The translations under genes and the position numbers were made by a program. A stretch of 55,427 nt of DNA from an uncultured Rhodospirillales bacterium (GTDB taxonomy: Bacteria > Pseudomonadota > Alphaproteobacteria > CAAGCB01 > CAG-977), in the NCBI GenBank assembly GCA_902777205.1, contig CACYSU010000015.1, forward strand, positions 1-55,427. The letters are read 5' to 3'. Positions within the stretch are counted from its first letter, which is position 1. Each line of letters opens with the position of its first letter. Below, one piece after another: positions 1 to 7,574 of the stretch. Below the pieces are notes generated by a model that saw only the letters and a program-made list of their open reading frames with translations, did not search any database and had not been told where the DNA came from.

Positions 1-189
1 GTGCCGTTGAGCCTCTTTTTTCAGCGAAAGCCCGACCCTGAATTTGATAAATCCGTTCAAGTCGTCCGACTTGTGCCGCGCAGTGCAGGAAAGCTTCGTG
101 GGCACATTGTGGACACCCGCAGCGTTTCCTGCACTCGCTTTTTTTGATGTTTTCGACGAACGGAAAAGCAAGTCCGCAAAGCCCGTCAT
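1..189 (-). CDS. Partial hypothetical protein, cut by the window edge
   Basis: An open frame of 63 codons runs off the left edge on the minus strand. Its ATG (189-187) overlaps the stop of the HTH gene upstream (ATGA), and the end of that gene supplies a GGAG about 7 bases before it, so the pair is translationally coupled. The visible part starts MTGFADLLFRSS and is rich in Ser, Lys and Ala; I recognise no domain. Directly following an excisionase-like gene, it could be a replication, mobilisation or integration protein of a mobile element, but that is inference from position only. Confidence 0.5.
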   Translation of the reverse strand, partial: MTGFADLLFRSSKTSKKASAGNAAGVHNVPTKLSCTARHKSDDLNGFIKFRVGLSLKKEAQRH

Positions 190-428
190 TTGTCATCTCC
201 GTCGTAAGGGATTCCCGTTGACGAGAATATCTTGGATAGTCGCCGTTCGATCCATTCGTCCAGATCTTCGACTTTGTAAATCACGCGCATCGTTCCGAAC
301 TTGCGGAACTTCGGCCCGCCGCCGACGCACGCGTATTTCGCCAACGTCTTCGGGCTGACCGGCAAGCCTTTCCTTAAACAGTATTCGGAAGCCTGTCCGC
401 GCGTCAGGTATTGTTTTTCTTCAGTCAT
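186..428 (-). CDS. AlpA/excisionase-like helix-turn-helix DNA-binding protein
   Basis: An 80-residue protein with the plan of MerR-type winged-helix excisionases and AlpA regulators. It has 'LTRGQASEYC' leading into a helix, a second helix around 'SPKTLAKYA', a glycine-rich turn 'VGGGPKFRK', a strand 'RVIYKVEDLDEWI' and a basic tail. Such proteins direct excision or activate integrase genes of prophages and integrative elements. I chose ATG at 428 because GAGGAG lies 7-9 bases upstream; a TTG (443) and an ATG (434) in frame are badly spaced. It overlaps the next gene by 4 bp. The product should be cytoplasmic. Alternatives are a phage regulator or a toxin-antitoxin-type repressor. The family call rests on pattern only. 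Confidence 0.65.
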   Translation of the reverse strand: MTEEKQYLTRGQASEYCLRKGLPVSPKTLAKYACVGGGPKFRKFGTMRVIYKVEDLDEWIERRLSKIFSSTGIPYDGDDK

Positions 429-595
429 ATTCATTCTCCTCAAAAAAGTTAAACGCGGTCATTCGCGTCAAAACGAATTTGAAAGGAGGGAAAAGACTTA
501 AAACAGAGGGGACGGTCTTGTTTTTTTATTCAAAAACAAGGGGAACTATGTTTTTTATGGCGGAAACAAGCCGGTTTTTTTATAGGAAAAATTTT

Positions 596-1705
596 TCAAC
601 CTGAAACGGTGTGGCGGAGGTTTTCGTCTTTCTTTCCGACGGGACGACCGCCTTTCGCCTTGTGCGGCAGGACGCCCAACAATGCTTCGATTCTTTTTTC
701 GGGCAAAGCGGGCGCGCGTTTGACAATCTCCTGTCGCAAGTCGGCGGCGGAATAGTCCGCAAAACGGTTTTCCAAATCCAAAGCGGCATAAATATCCCGA
801 CACAACGAATAATACAAAGACGCGTTTTGCGGATAGTATTCGCCGACGTTCAAATCCTTTTCAGAGTATTCCGCTTTTTCCCATTCGTATTCACACTCAA
901 AATCAGGTTTGTTCTTCGGTGGGAACTTTTCCAAAACATCTTTCGTTGAAATTTGAAGTTCTTCCCACCCCGTATAACGGCGATACAGCGGCGACAAAAT
1001 CTTTGCAAGGAAACCGTCCTCGATATGGCGGTTTTTATAAGTGATAAACACGCGGTTGGCGGGCAAGTCGAAACGATACGAGCCGAGTTTCTGGTTGATG
1101 TCGGGCGTGATCCCGATTCTACCGTCGACGATCCCTCGGTCTTCCAAAGCGGATTTTAGGATTTTGTTCAAAACGGCGGACGGCGTTTGCAACGGCAGGT
1201 AACTGTCTTTTTCAACAAAGCGGCAGGAGGCGGCTTCTTCGGCGGGAATAAAGTCGATATAAAGCTGTCTTTCCGGACAATACTTGCGTTTCAACCGTCG
1301 GTATTGCTCGATCCGATAATGCGGTTTCAACATCCTGAACGCGAACGGAGCCCCCAAAAGGGAGCAAGCCGTCAATCCCGCGGTTAAAGGACGCTCTTTT
1401 ATCGAATTGTCGATTTTGCGCTTGAACAAGGAACAGCCGACAAAACCGATCAGCGTAATGACACTTATAAAAGGCAAAGACAACAACGGCAAGCGGGTGT
1501 AGAGATACCCTGTGACGTGAACAAGTCCGAGTTCCAAAATACACCTTGCCCGAAGTTCCGCCGCGGCGCGCTCTTTTTTATCAGCCGGATGAACGGAATC
1601 AAACTGACGTTCAAACAACTCGTCGGTCGGCACTCTGCCGTTTGTCAGATACGCGACAAACTCCGCCAACGTCATATATTTGCGAACAAAAATTTTGGAA
1701 GACAT
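596..1705 (-). CDS. Hypothetical membrane protein with two transmembrane segments
   Basis: A 369-residue protein that I cannot assign. Two hydrophobic stretches, about residues 73-95 ('LPLLSLPFISVITLIGF') and 105-125 ('GLTACSLLGAPFAFRML'), are joined by a short basic loop. They suggest an inner-membrane hairpin with both large flanks in the cytoplasm. The C-terminal two thirds is soluble, with many charged and aromatic residues ('FECEYEWEKAEYSEKD'), and ends in a basic tail. AGAGG sits six bases before the ATG. The gene lies alone between the putative mobile-element end and a plus-strand lipoprotein operon, and about 170 bases without a gene separate it from the HTH gene. It may belong to the same element. 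Confidence 0.6.
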   Translation of the reverse strand: MSSKIFVRKYMTLAEFVAYLTNGRVPTDELFERQFDSVHPADKKERAAAELRARCILELGLVHVTGYLYTRLPLLSLPFISVITLIGFVGCSLFKRKIDNSIKERPLTAGLTACSLLGAPFAFRMLKPHYRIEQYRRLKRKYCPERQLYIDFIPAEEAASCRFVEKDSYLPLQTPSAVLNKILKSALEDRGIVDGRIGITPDINQKLGSYRFDLPANRVFITYKNRHIEDGFLAKILSPLYRRYTGWEELQISTKDVLEKFPPKNKPDFECEYEWEKAEYSEKDLNVGEYYPQNASLYYSLCRDIYAALDLENRFADYSAADLRQEIVKRAPALPEKRIEALLGVLPHKAKGGRPVGKKDENLRHTVSG

Positions 1706-2083
1706 ACAAAACCTCTTTTTAAATCAGGAGGCATATTAGCACACTTAAAAGGAATGATTTAAGCTTATATTTTAATCGGGTTGCGTTGTTTGAAAAAATT
1801 TTGTACCTTGTAAAAAGGTAATTTTTGGATAAAAAAGTCATCAAACCGGAAATGTCCTCAAAGGAAAGAAACATCGGAAAAACTGTTACCCCGATGTTAC
1901 CCGCAGGATTTTTTAAGGATTGAACCGACACAGGAAAAAGAGGAATTAAACAAATAAAAACAATTAGATAAGTCAAATCTTAAGATATAAAAACTTTTCG
2001 CCGTTTTTATTCTTTCTGAACATCCGCCCGCTTTTTTCAAAGCGGGTTTTGTTTTAACTAAAAACAAAAGGATTGTTCAGATT
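1706..2083. other. Intergenic stretch without a supported gene
   Basis: These 378 AT-rich bases separate a minus-strand gene from a plus-strand operon, so they should hold promoters for both. A possible plus-strand pair is TTAGAT, 16 bases, TATAAA near 1963-1990, but it is weak. An 85-codon minus-strand frame (1719-1976) begins with TTG and has no ribosome binding site; I do not accept it. The only clear structure is the hairpin at 2027-2050. Confidence 0.5.
2027..2050 (+). terminator. Terminator-like hairpin ahead of the lipoprotein operon
   Basis: CCCGCTTT (2027-2034), loop TTTC, AAAGCGGG (2039-2046), followed by TTTT. The 8-bp stem is perfect and ends only 37 bases before the first lipoprotein ATG. 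No plus-strand gene lies upstream in the window, so it is either a leader attenuator of the operon or the terminator of something lost. Confidence 0.55.
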
Positions 2084-2479
2084 ATGAATAAAATTATCTT
2101 GTCTTTGACGGGGACGTTGCTGGTGTCGGGGTGTGCCACGATCGTCACCGGAACGACGCAAACGGTTAATATGATGACATCTTCCGGCAAATCGGCGAAT
2201 GCGACCGTAACGTCCGCGAACGGAACATTCCCCGTGATTTTGCCCCAAGCGGTCGCAGTAAAGAAATCGTCCGAAATTTTAATCGTCAATGTGACGGAAA
2301 GCGATTGCGTTTTGCCGTCAGCAACAATGATCATTTCCCATCAACAACCTTGGTTTTGGGGAAATATCGTTTTTGGCGGTCTGTTCGGTTCCACGACCGA
2401 TTCCGCTTCGGGCGCCGCGTGGAAATACGACAGCAACACTTTGATCAACGTCATTGAAAATGAAAGGTGCCGTCAATGA
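2084..2479 (+). CDS. Outer-membrane-type lipoprotein, first of a tandem pair
   Basis: A 131-residue protein with a short signal peptide and lipobox (LLVSG before Cys18), so it should be lipidated and anchored in the envelope. The mature part opens 'CATIVTGTTQTVNMMTSS' and contains 'PVILPQAVAVKKSS', 'QPWFWGN' and 'GSTTDSASGA'. I recognise this plan from a widespread family of small proteobacterial lipoproteins without known function. AAAAGGA lies about 10 bases before ATG. It overlaps the next gene by 4 bp (ATGA), and the next gene is a close paralogue, so the pair arose by tandem duplication. The DUF4105-like gene follows in the same operon. Function unknown. Confidence 0.75.
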   Translation: MNKIILSLTGTLLVSGCATIVTGTTQTVNMMTSSGKSANATVTSANGTFPVILPQAVAVKKSSEILIVNVTESDCVLPSATMIISHQQPWFWGNIVFGGLFGSTTDSASGAAWKYDSNTLINVIENERCRQ

Positions 2480-2892
2480 TTATCAGCAAGCTTTTGACTA
2501 AATTTTTTTTCGCAACAGCCGCCATTTTTATTTTGTCCGGTTGCGCGACCGTTTCCCAAGGAACAACGCAAACGATCAACATTATGACGACGGCCAACAA
2601 ACGGACGAAAGCAACGGTAACTTTTTCAAAGGACACCATCCCTGTCTTGTTGCCGCAAGCCGTATCAGTCAAGAAATCTTCAAAAGATTTAATAATTACG
2701 GTTGAAGAAAGCGAATGTGTCCTGCCTTCGACCATTGCCGTGGATTCGCACCTGACGCCTTGGTTTTGGGGAAATATGTTTTTGAGTCTGTCGGGGATTC
2801 TTGGTTCTACAACCGATTCCGCTTCGGGCGCGATGTGGGAATACGACAATAACATTTTGGTCGGCGTCGCGCGAAAAGATGATTGCAAATAA
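2476..2892 (+). CDS. Outer-membrane-type lipoprotein, second of a tandem pair
   Basis: A 138-residue paralogue of the preceding lipoprotein. It has the same lipobox (FILSG before Cys), the same 'CATVSQGTTQTINIMTT' opening, 'PVLLPQAVSVKKSS', 'TPWFWGN' and 'GSTTDSASGAMWEYD'. An in-frame GTG lies at 2467, but ATG at 2476 is preferred: it overlaps the upstream stop as ATGA and has AAAGG eight bases ahead. The C-terminus overlaps the start of the DUF4105-like gene by 14 bp, so all three are translationally coupled. Conserved tryptophans and the glycine/serine-rich loop suggest a small beta-rich domain. Function unknown. Confidence 0.75.
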   Translation: MIISKLLTKFFFATAAIFILSGCATVSQGTTQTINIMTTANKRTKATVTFSKDTIPVLLPQAVSVKKSSKDLIITVEESECVLPSTIAVDSHLTPWFWGNMFLSLSGILGSTTDSASGAMWEYDNNILVGVARKDDCK

Positions 2893-4030
2893 AGTGAAAG
2901 GCGGCGCGTTTTTGGCCGCCTTTTTCATATCCGTTTCCACGTTTGCGGCCGATGCGGAATATGAATCCAAAGTCGTTTTCGATTCCGTATCGCTGGTGTT
3001 GGCGGCGGAAAAGAACGCGTCCCCGTCATCCATGATGGGACATTCGTTCCTTAAAATATCGGGCGGCGGGCGCGTTCACGCTTTCGGTTATTACGCCGCG
3101 TTGGACGGCGGATTGAAATCCTATATCGCCGCATTGTTCGGCAATCAACGAGGCATATACGTTTTAACGCCCTACACGTCTAAAGCGGCGGAATATCTTT
3201 TGGTCGAAAACCGTTCGCTGTGGGAATTCGAGCTGGATTTGTCCGATTCCGAAAAAACAGTGCTGAAACGGGAAATCGGCAAAACGAAAGGTAAAGAGGA
3301 CGCTTATTCGTTCGTGTCGCATAACTGTTCGTCAGCGATTGAAAGTTTGTTGAAATCAGCCAATTCCGATTACGGTTTTGACCGCGTAAAGCCGTTTACA
3401 ACGCCCGTAGAATATGCACAATTCCTTTACAGAACCGGAAAAATCAAAAACGTGTCTTACATTCGCGCGCCCGATAAAAAGGATCGGCCGGTTAAAAACA
3501 TTTTAACCGCCGCTCCGCCGTCCAGAATTGGCATAGACACGAAATACGTTGAATTTTCACCGGTTTATCAGGATTTGCGCACGGTTTCCGATGCTTATAA
3601 TACCGAACTTGAAACCAAAATGCTGTCCGCAAAGTTTGACACGAAAAATGGCCGGTTGGACAAACTTGATTTGCTGAAATTGTTTTCCGTTCAGCCTGTT
3701 TCAAAATATTTTCGCATCGGATGGGAAAGCGGCGGCGTTTTGGAAGCAGGCATCGGAACGGGCATGATAAAACACGGATTTTCCGTTTATGCCGTGCCAA
3801 TGGTCGGCACGCGCGACAGTCGAATATTCGCTGGCTTAAAAACTGGCGGTGTATTACATTTGGCGGACAAGGCAAAATTTATCGCCGAGTACGAAACCGC
3901 CACGGACACCGACAAGTTCACCGCCTATGCCGGCATAAAAGTTCACGCAAATACGGAACTGTATATTCAATATGAACACAGGCACGCCTGCGCCGATAGA
4001 ACCGTCGTCGGCGCGGCGGTGTATTTTTAA
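2879..4030 (+). CDS. DUF4105-like envelope protein with C-terminal beta-strand region
   Basis: A 383-residue protein. ATG at 2879 gives a clean signal peptide (MIANKVKGGAFLAAFF... cleaved near FAADA); the frame is open further upstream inside the previous gene but without a signal. The N-terminal half resembles the DUF4105 / Lnb N-terminal periplasmic domain: 'MMGHSFLKISGGG', 'FELDLSDSEKTVL', then 'SFVSHNCSSAIESLL', with the conserved His and Asn-Cys that suggest a thiol-hydrolase-like fold. From about residue 280 the sequence alternates as amphipathic strands and ends in an aromatic residue (AVYF), typical of an outer-membrane barrel. Last gene of a three-gene operon with two lipoproteins; a cell-surface role is likely. 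Confidence 0.65.
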   Translation: MIANKVKGGAFLAAFFISVSTFAADAEYESKVVFDSVSLVLAAEKNASPSSMMGHSFLKISGGGRVHAFGYYAALDGGLKSYIAALFGNQRGIYVLTPYTSKAAEYLLVENRSLWEFELDLSDSEKTVLKREIGKTKGKEDAYSFVSHNCSSAIESLLKSANSDYGFDRVKPFTTPVEYAQFLYRTGKIKNVSYIRAPDKKDRPVKNILTAAPPSRIGIDTKYVEFSPVYQDLRTVSDAYNTELETKMLSAKFDTKNGRLDKLDLLKLFSVQPVSKYFRIGWESGGVLEAGIGTGMIKHGFSVYAVPMVGTRDSRIFAGLKTGGVLHLADKAKFIAEYETATDTDKFTAYAGIKVHANTELYIQYEHRHACADRTVVGAAVYF

Positions 4031-4039
4031 GATAAAAGA

Positions 4040-4066
4040 AAAGCCCCGAACGGGGCTTTCCTTTTT
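4040..4066. terminator. Bidirectional intrinsic terminator
   Basis: AAAGCCCC (4040-4047), loop GAAC, GGGGCTTT (4052-4059), then CCTTTTT. It closes the lipoprotein operon on the plus strand and, with AAAAGAAAAG on its other side, the convergent metallopeptidase-like genes on the minus strand. Confidence 0.85.
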
Positions 4067-4077
4067 GATTTTGCGGG

Positions 4078-6213
4078 TTATCTGTCCGTCCGGCTGGCGG
4101 CGATTTGCGCGCGGATCATCTTTGATGCCAGATCCCGCGCCTGCGTCGTTTCCTTGTTTTTCAGAATCTGCCGACGTTTGGCGTCGCCGTTTTTCACGGC
4201 CGGCCGTTTCATCCCCTTGGTGCGCGGGGGAATCGTGTCGGCGCGTGTCGGGATGCCGTCCAAGGCCTTGGAATCGTCCTTCCCCGTCAATTCCTTGCGG
4301 ATTTCAAAGTATTTTTTCATCTGCGTCATCGTATGATCGCAAACGTCCAGATACTTTCCGCCGTTCAGGATTTCGGGATCGTCCTTGAAATAGTTGCCGT
4401 GCTGCGTCCACGCGATTTCCGCAATCGTTTTTTGCGCGGAAATCGACATATCGAACGTCATCTGCGCGTCCTTGTCCTTGCCGTTCGCGATGTCGCGCAG
4501 ATCCTGCTGCATCGGTTCCAGCAAATAGTTGGCTTCGTACACCGACTTCGTTCCCTGCTGGTCGTACCACGATTTGAACGTGTCGGTCAGCAGCTGATCG
4601 CCCAGCTGCGCGTCGTTCTTGATCAACGCTTTCGTAAAGGCCTCGGCGATCGGCGGATAGTATTTGTAGAATTCCTGTTTCGGCGCTTCGTCGCCCAACC
4701 GGAACATTTCTTCGCACGCCGTCGCGGCGTACGCCTGCGCGTCGGCTTCCATCGCGCGCATATAGATCAGGTTCGTTTTCACGTCCCATCTGTTTTCCTC
4801 CAGATTGGACGCGCGGACGAACTGTCCCGCGTGGCGGCATTCGTGACACATCGTGCCGACCAGCTTCGCGTCGGTGAATTTCGGGTTCAGCGCGATGCGC
4901 TTGTGTTCCGGATCGGCAAAACCGAACGCGCGGGTCTTGCTGTCTTTGATAAAGTTGAAGTGATAGCCGTTGTCCGCCGCGATGCGCAGGGTTTCCAAAC
5001 CGGTTTTGCTGCGCGCCAAACGGTTGATCAGCGCGATCATGCGCGGCCGGTCTTTTTTCGCGCAATAACGCAAATCGACGTCAACAGCGGGCTTTTCGTC
5101 GGGATATTCGGATTTTTTGTACGGCGCGAACGCCTGTTTCAGCGTGCCGACCAGCTTGCGCTGCGCCAGAATGGATTTCCAGCGTTCCATCGTGTTGCCC
5201 ATGCTCATCGTTTCGCCGACGTTGCCGCGGGGCTGTCCCATTTCGGGCAGACGGCGTTCAAACGCGTCCTTGTTCGTCGGCAGAGCGTCAACCGATTTGT
5301 CCGGCGCGATCCCCGCGCGTTCCTGACGGATTTTAAAGAACGCCTGTGCGTCGGATTTCGTGCGTTCGCCGACGGAAGCGAAACGCTCCCCGTCCAGAAA
5401 ATCCGGATTTTCGGCCGACAGGTAGTTGCCGTTTTTCGTCCAGCCGACCTTTTCGACGACGGTTTTGGAATCGACGTTTTCGGAAAAGGTGTAAATGCCC
5501 TCGTCATCGTTGCCGCCGCTCGCCAGATTGAAGTTTTGTTCAATCGCGTCGTGCATCGGTTCGATGATATAGCCTTCTTCGTAATTCTGTTTGGTGCGCG
5601 TCTGGTCGTACCACCCTTTGAACACGTCGGCGACGACCGCGTCGTTCAAAACGCCCTCTTTGGCGATCGCCTGTTCATAGGATTTGTAAATGGGCGGATA
5701 GAATTTGGCAAACGTCGCCAAAGGCCCTTTGTCCCCTTGGTCTTCCAATTCCTTGCACGCTTTGACGGCATAGGCCTGCGCGTCGGCTTCCTTGGCGCGG
5801 GAATAGCGGATGATCGACGCGACATTCAGTTTGTCGCGGTCGGGCAGATCCGCCATACGCACGGATTGCCCCGCGTGGCGGGATTCGTGGCACAAGGTCG
5901 AAACCAGTTTGTCGTCGGACGCCATGGGCCCTAAGCCGATATAGTTGACGCCGCCGAAAAAGCATCCGAAACAGTTCGTCTTCGCGTCCAGAAAACCGAA
6001 TTTGACGCCGGCCTTGTTCGCGATTTCCAGCGTTTCGCGCCCCGCTTCGGATTTGGCCAAGCGGTTGACGATGTGGATCATGCGCGGCAATTCGTCGTCC
6101 GCGCACAGCGACAAATCGACATCGACCGTCAATTTTTCGTTCGGATCGTAAGTGATTTGCGGTTTTGGTTCTTCCATAACCTTTTGCAGCATCGAAGAGG
6201 TCATTATTTCCAT
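4078..6213 (-). CDS. Putative metallopeptidase with two HExxH domains (DUF6782-like)
   Basis: A 711-residue protein built from two copies of one domain of about 330 residues. Each copy has a zincin signature: H109-E110-S-R-H113 with E142 ('KEADAQAYA') in the first, H457-E458-C-R-H461 with E489 ('MEADAQAYA') in the second. The Glu 28-29 residues after the last His fits the third zinc ligand of gluzincins. Both copies share 'PRMI..(V/I)NRLA', 'FKGWYDQ' or 'FKSWYDQ', and 'EPM'. The plan matches what I remember of DUF6782 putative metallopeptidases. There is no signal peptide or membrane segment. AAGGAG stands nine bases before ATG. It is 12 bases downstream of a single-domain paralogue, so it shares an operon and probably arose by duplication and fusion. 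Substrate unknown. Confidence 0.75.
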   Translation of the reverse strand: MEIMTSSMLQKVMEEPKPQITYDPNEKLTVDVDLSLCADDELPRMIHIVNRLAKSEAGRETLEIANKAGVKFGFLDAKTNCFGCFFGGVNYIGLGPMASDDKLVSTLCHESRHAGQSVRMADLPDRDKLNVASIIRYSRAKEADAQAYAVKACKELEDQGDKGPLATFAKFYPPIYKSYEQAIAKEGVLNDAVVADVFKGWYDQTRTKQNYEEGYIIEPMHDAIEQNFNLASGGNDDEGIYTFSENVDSKTVVEKVGWTKNGNYLSAENPDFLDGERFASVGERTKSDAQAFFKIRQERAGIAPDKSVDALPTNKDAFERRLPEMGQPRGNVGETMSMGNTMERWKSILAQRKLVGTLKQAFAPYKKSEYPDEKPAVDVDLRYCAKKDRPRMIALINRLARSKTGLETLRIAADNGYHFNFIKDSKTRAFGFADPEHKRIALNPKFTDAKLVGTMCHECRHAGQFVRASNLEENRWDVKTNLIYMRAMEADAQAYAATACEEMFRLGDEAPKQEFYKYYPPIAEAFTKALIKNDAQLGDQLLTDTFKSWYDQQGTKSVYEANYLLEPMQQDLRDIANGKDKDAQMTFDMSISAQKTIAEIAWTQHGNYFKDDPEILNGGKYLDVCDHTMTQMKKYFEIRKELTGKDDSKALDGIPTRADTIPPRTKGMKRPAVKNGDAKRRQILKNKETTQARDLASKMIRAQIAASRTDR

Positions 6214-6225
6214 AACTTTTGCTCC

Positions 6226-7290
6226 TTAGCGGGAACGGTTGGCGGCGGCGCGCGCGAAAGCGGCCTTCTGCGCCTGTTTTTCGGACGCGTAACGCTGTTT
6301 GTTGTTCAAAATGCGGTCTTTGGCCTCGAACATTCCCGCCATCGGCTTTTCGCCCATTTTGGGACGTTCGCGGTGCATATAATCCGGACGCGTCGGGATC
6401 GTTTCCAACGACGGATCGGGTTTCATGCCGGTCAGCTCCTCGCGCATTTTGAAAAATTCGCGCATATCGCCCATCGCCTGCTGGGCGACATCCATAAACT
6501 TGCCGCTTTCCAGCTGTTTCGGGTCTTTGGTGTAATAGTTGCCGTCCTTTGTCCAACACGCCAGCGCGACGACCTCTTCCGCGGTCATTTTCTGCTTGTC
6601 ATAGAACAAAGTCGGTTCCTTGCCCTGTTTCAGATCGTAGATTTCCTTGGTCATCGGTTCGATCTGATAGGCTTCCTCGTAAACGGTTTTGGTGCGGATC
6701 TGATCGTACCACGCTTCGTTCGTTTCCGTCATCACGTCGTAATTGACCTTGCCGTGTTTGTCATAGGACGCGCGGAACGCCTCTTCGATTTCGGGATAGC
6801 GGGCGGCGAAAATGTTGTAAGGCGACCGGTCGCCCTGCAGGGACAATTCCTTGCACGCGGTAACGGCGTAGGTCTGCGCGTCGGCTTCCATCGCGCGGAA
6901 GCACATCAATTCCGAACGCACGTCCATCACGCCGAACGCTTCGTGCGCGCCGCGGACGAACTGCCCCGCGTGGCGTGCTTCGTGGCACAGCGTGCCGACC
7001 AGCTTCGCGTCGGATTCCTGCGGGTTCAGGCGCACCCAATGCCCCGCTTCGTCGCACGCGCCGCAGCAGCGCACGCCCGCGTCGAAAAAGCTGAACTTGA
7101 AACCGTTGTCCGCCGCGATTTGCAGCGTTTCCAAACCGCACGGGCTTTTCGCCAGACGATTGACCAAAGCCACCATGCGGGGCTGATCCTCCGGCTTGCA
7201 TTCCGTCATGTCAATGGCGACGACGGGCTTTGCGGCGGGATCGTAATCGTCTTTGAAAACATTGGCGTCAAAAATCTGCTGTAACGGCAT
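6226..7290 (-). CDS. Putative metallopeptidase, single HExxH domain (DUF6782-like)
   Basis: A 354-residue paralogue of the domains in the next gene. The zinc-binding motif is H103-E104-A-R-H107, with E135 in 'RAMEADAQTYA' as likely third ligand. The N-terminal part 'DYDPAAKPVVAIDMTEC' and 'PRMVALVNRLAKS' align by eye with both domains of the 711-residue protein. A cysteine-rich stretch 'GVRCCGACDEAG' (about 72-83) precedes the motif and has counterparts in the paralogues. The C-terminus is basic and probably disordered. GAGG lies seven bases before ATG. No export signal is visible, so it acts in the cytoplasm or leaves by a route not apparent here. It is first in a two-gene operon. Confidence 0.72.
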   Translation of the reverse strand: MPLQQIFDANVFKDDYDPAAKPVVAIDMTECKPEDQPRMVALVNRLAKSPCGLETLQIAADNGFKFSFFDAGVRCCGACDEAGHWVRLNPQESDAKLVGTLCHEARHAGQFVRGAHEAFGVMDVRSELMCFRAMEADAQTYAVTACKELSLQGDRSPYNIFAARYPEIEEAFRASYDKHGKVNYDVMTETNEAWYDQIRTKTVYEEAYQIEPMTKEIYDLKQGKEPTLFYDKQKMTAEEVVALACWTKDGNYYTKDPKQLESGKFMDVAQQAMGDMREFFKMREELTGMKPDPSLETIPTRPDYMHRERPKMGEKPMAGMFEAKDRILNNKQRYASEKQAQKAAFARAAANRSR

Positions 7291-7517
7291 GGGTGAACCT
7301 CGCTTAAAAAAACTTACGCGAATATAGTAGAAAAGATCGTGATTTTGTCAATATTTTTTATAAAACGCCCCTCCGTCGTCCCGCGCCGCAAAACAGCATT
7401 TTTATTTAAAATCAATTTGATATGATGAAAAATTAATTTCTTACATCATAAAATAAAAACGGCTCGTTTTATGGACGAAAGGTTAATTTTCCGATTCCCG
7501 ACGGAATCATATGAAAA

Positions 7518-7547
7518 CCCCGCCGCGGATCGGTTCCGGCGACGGGG
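7518..7547 (-). terminator. Intrinsic terminator after the third metallopeptidase-like gene
   Basis: On the minus strand CGGGG and CGG arms pair with CCG and CCCCG, and the hairpin is followed by TTTTCAT. It lies 28 bases past the stop of the 344-residue gene. The stem has a small internal bulge, so the call is moderate. Confidence 0.55.
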
Positions 7548-7574
7548 AGTGTTTGAACGGTCAAAAGCGGGACA

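Noticed and set aside
1719-1976. 85-codon minus-strand frame with a signal-like start
   Set aside because: TTG start without a ribosome binding site in an AT-rich intergenic region; composition is unlike the neighbours.
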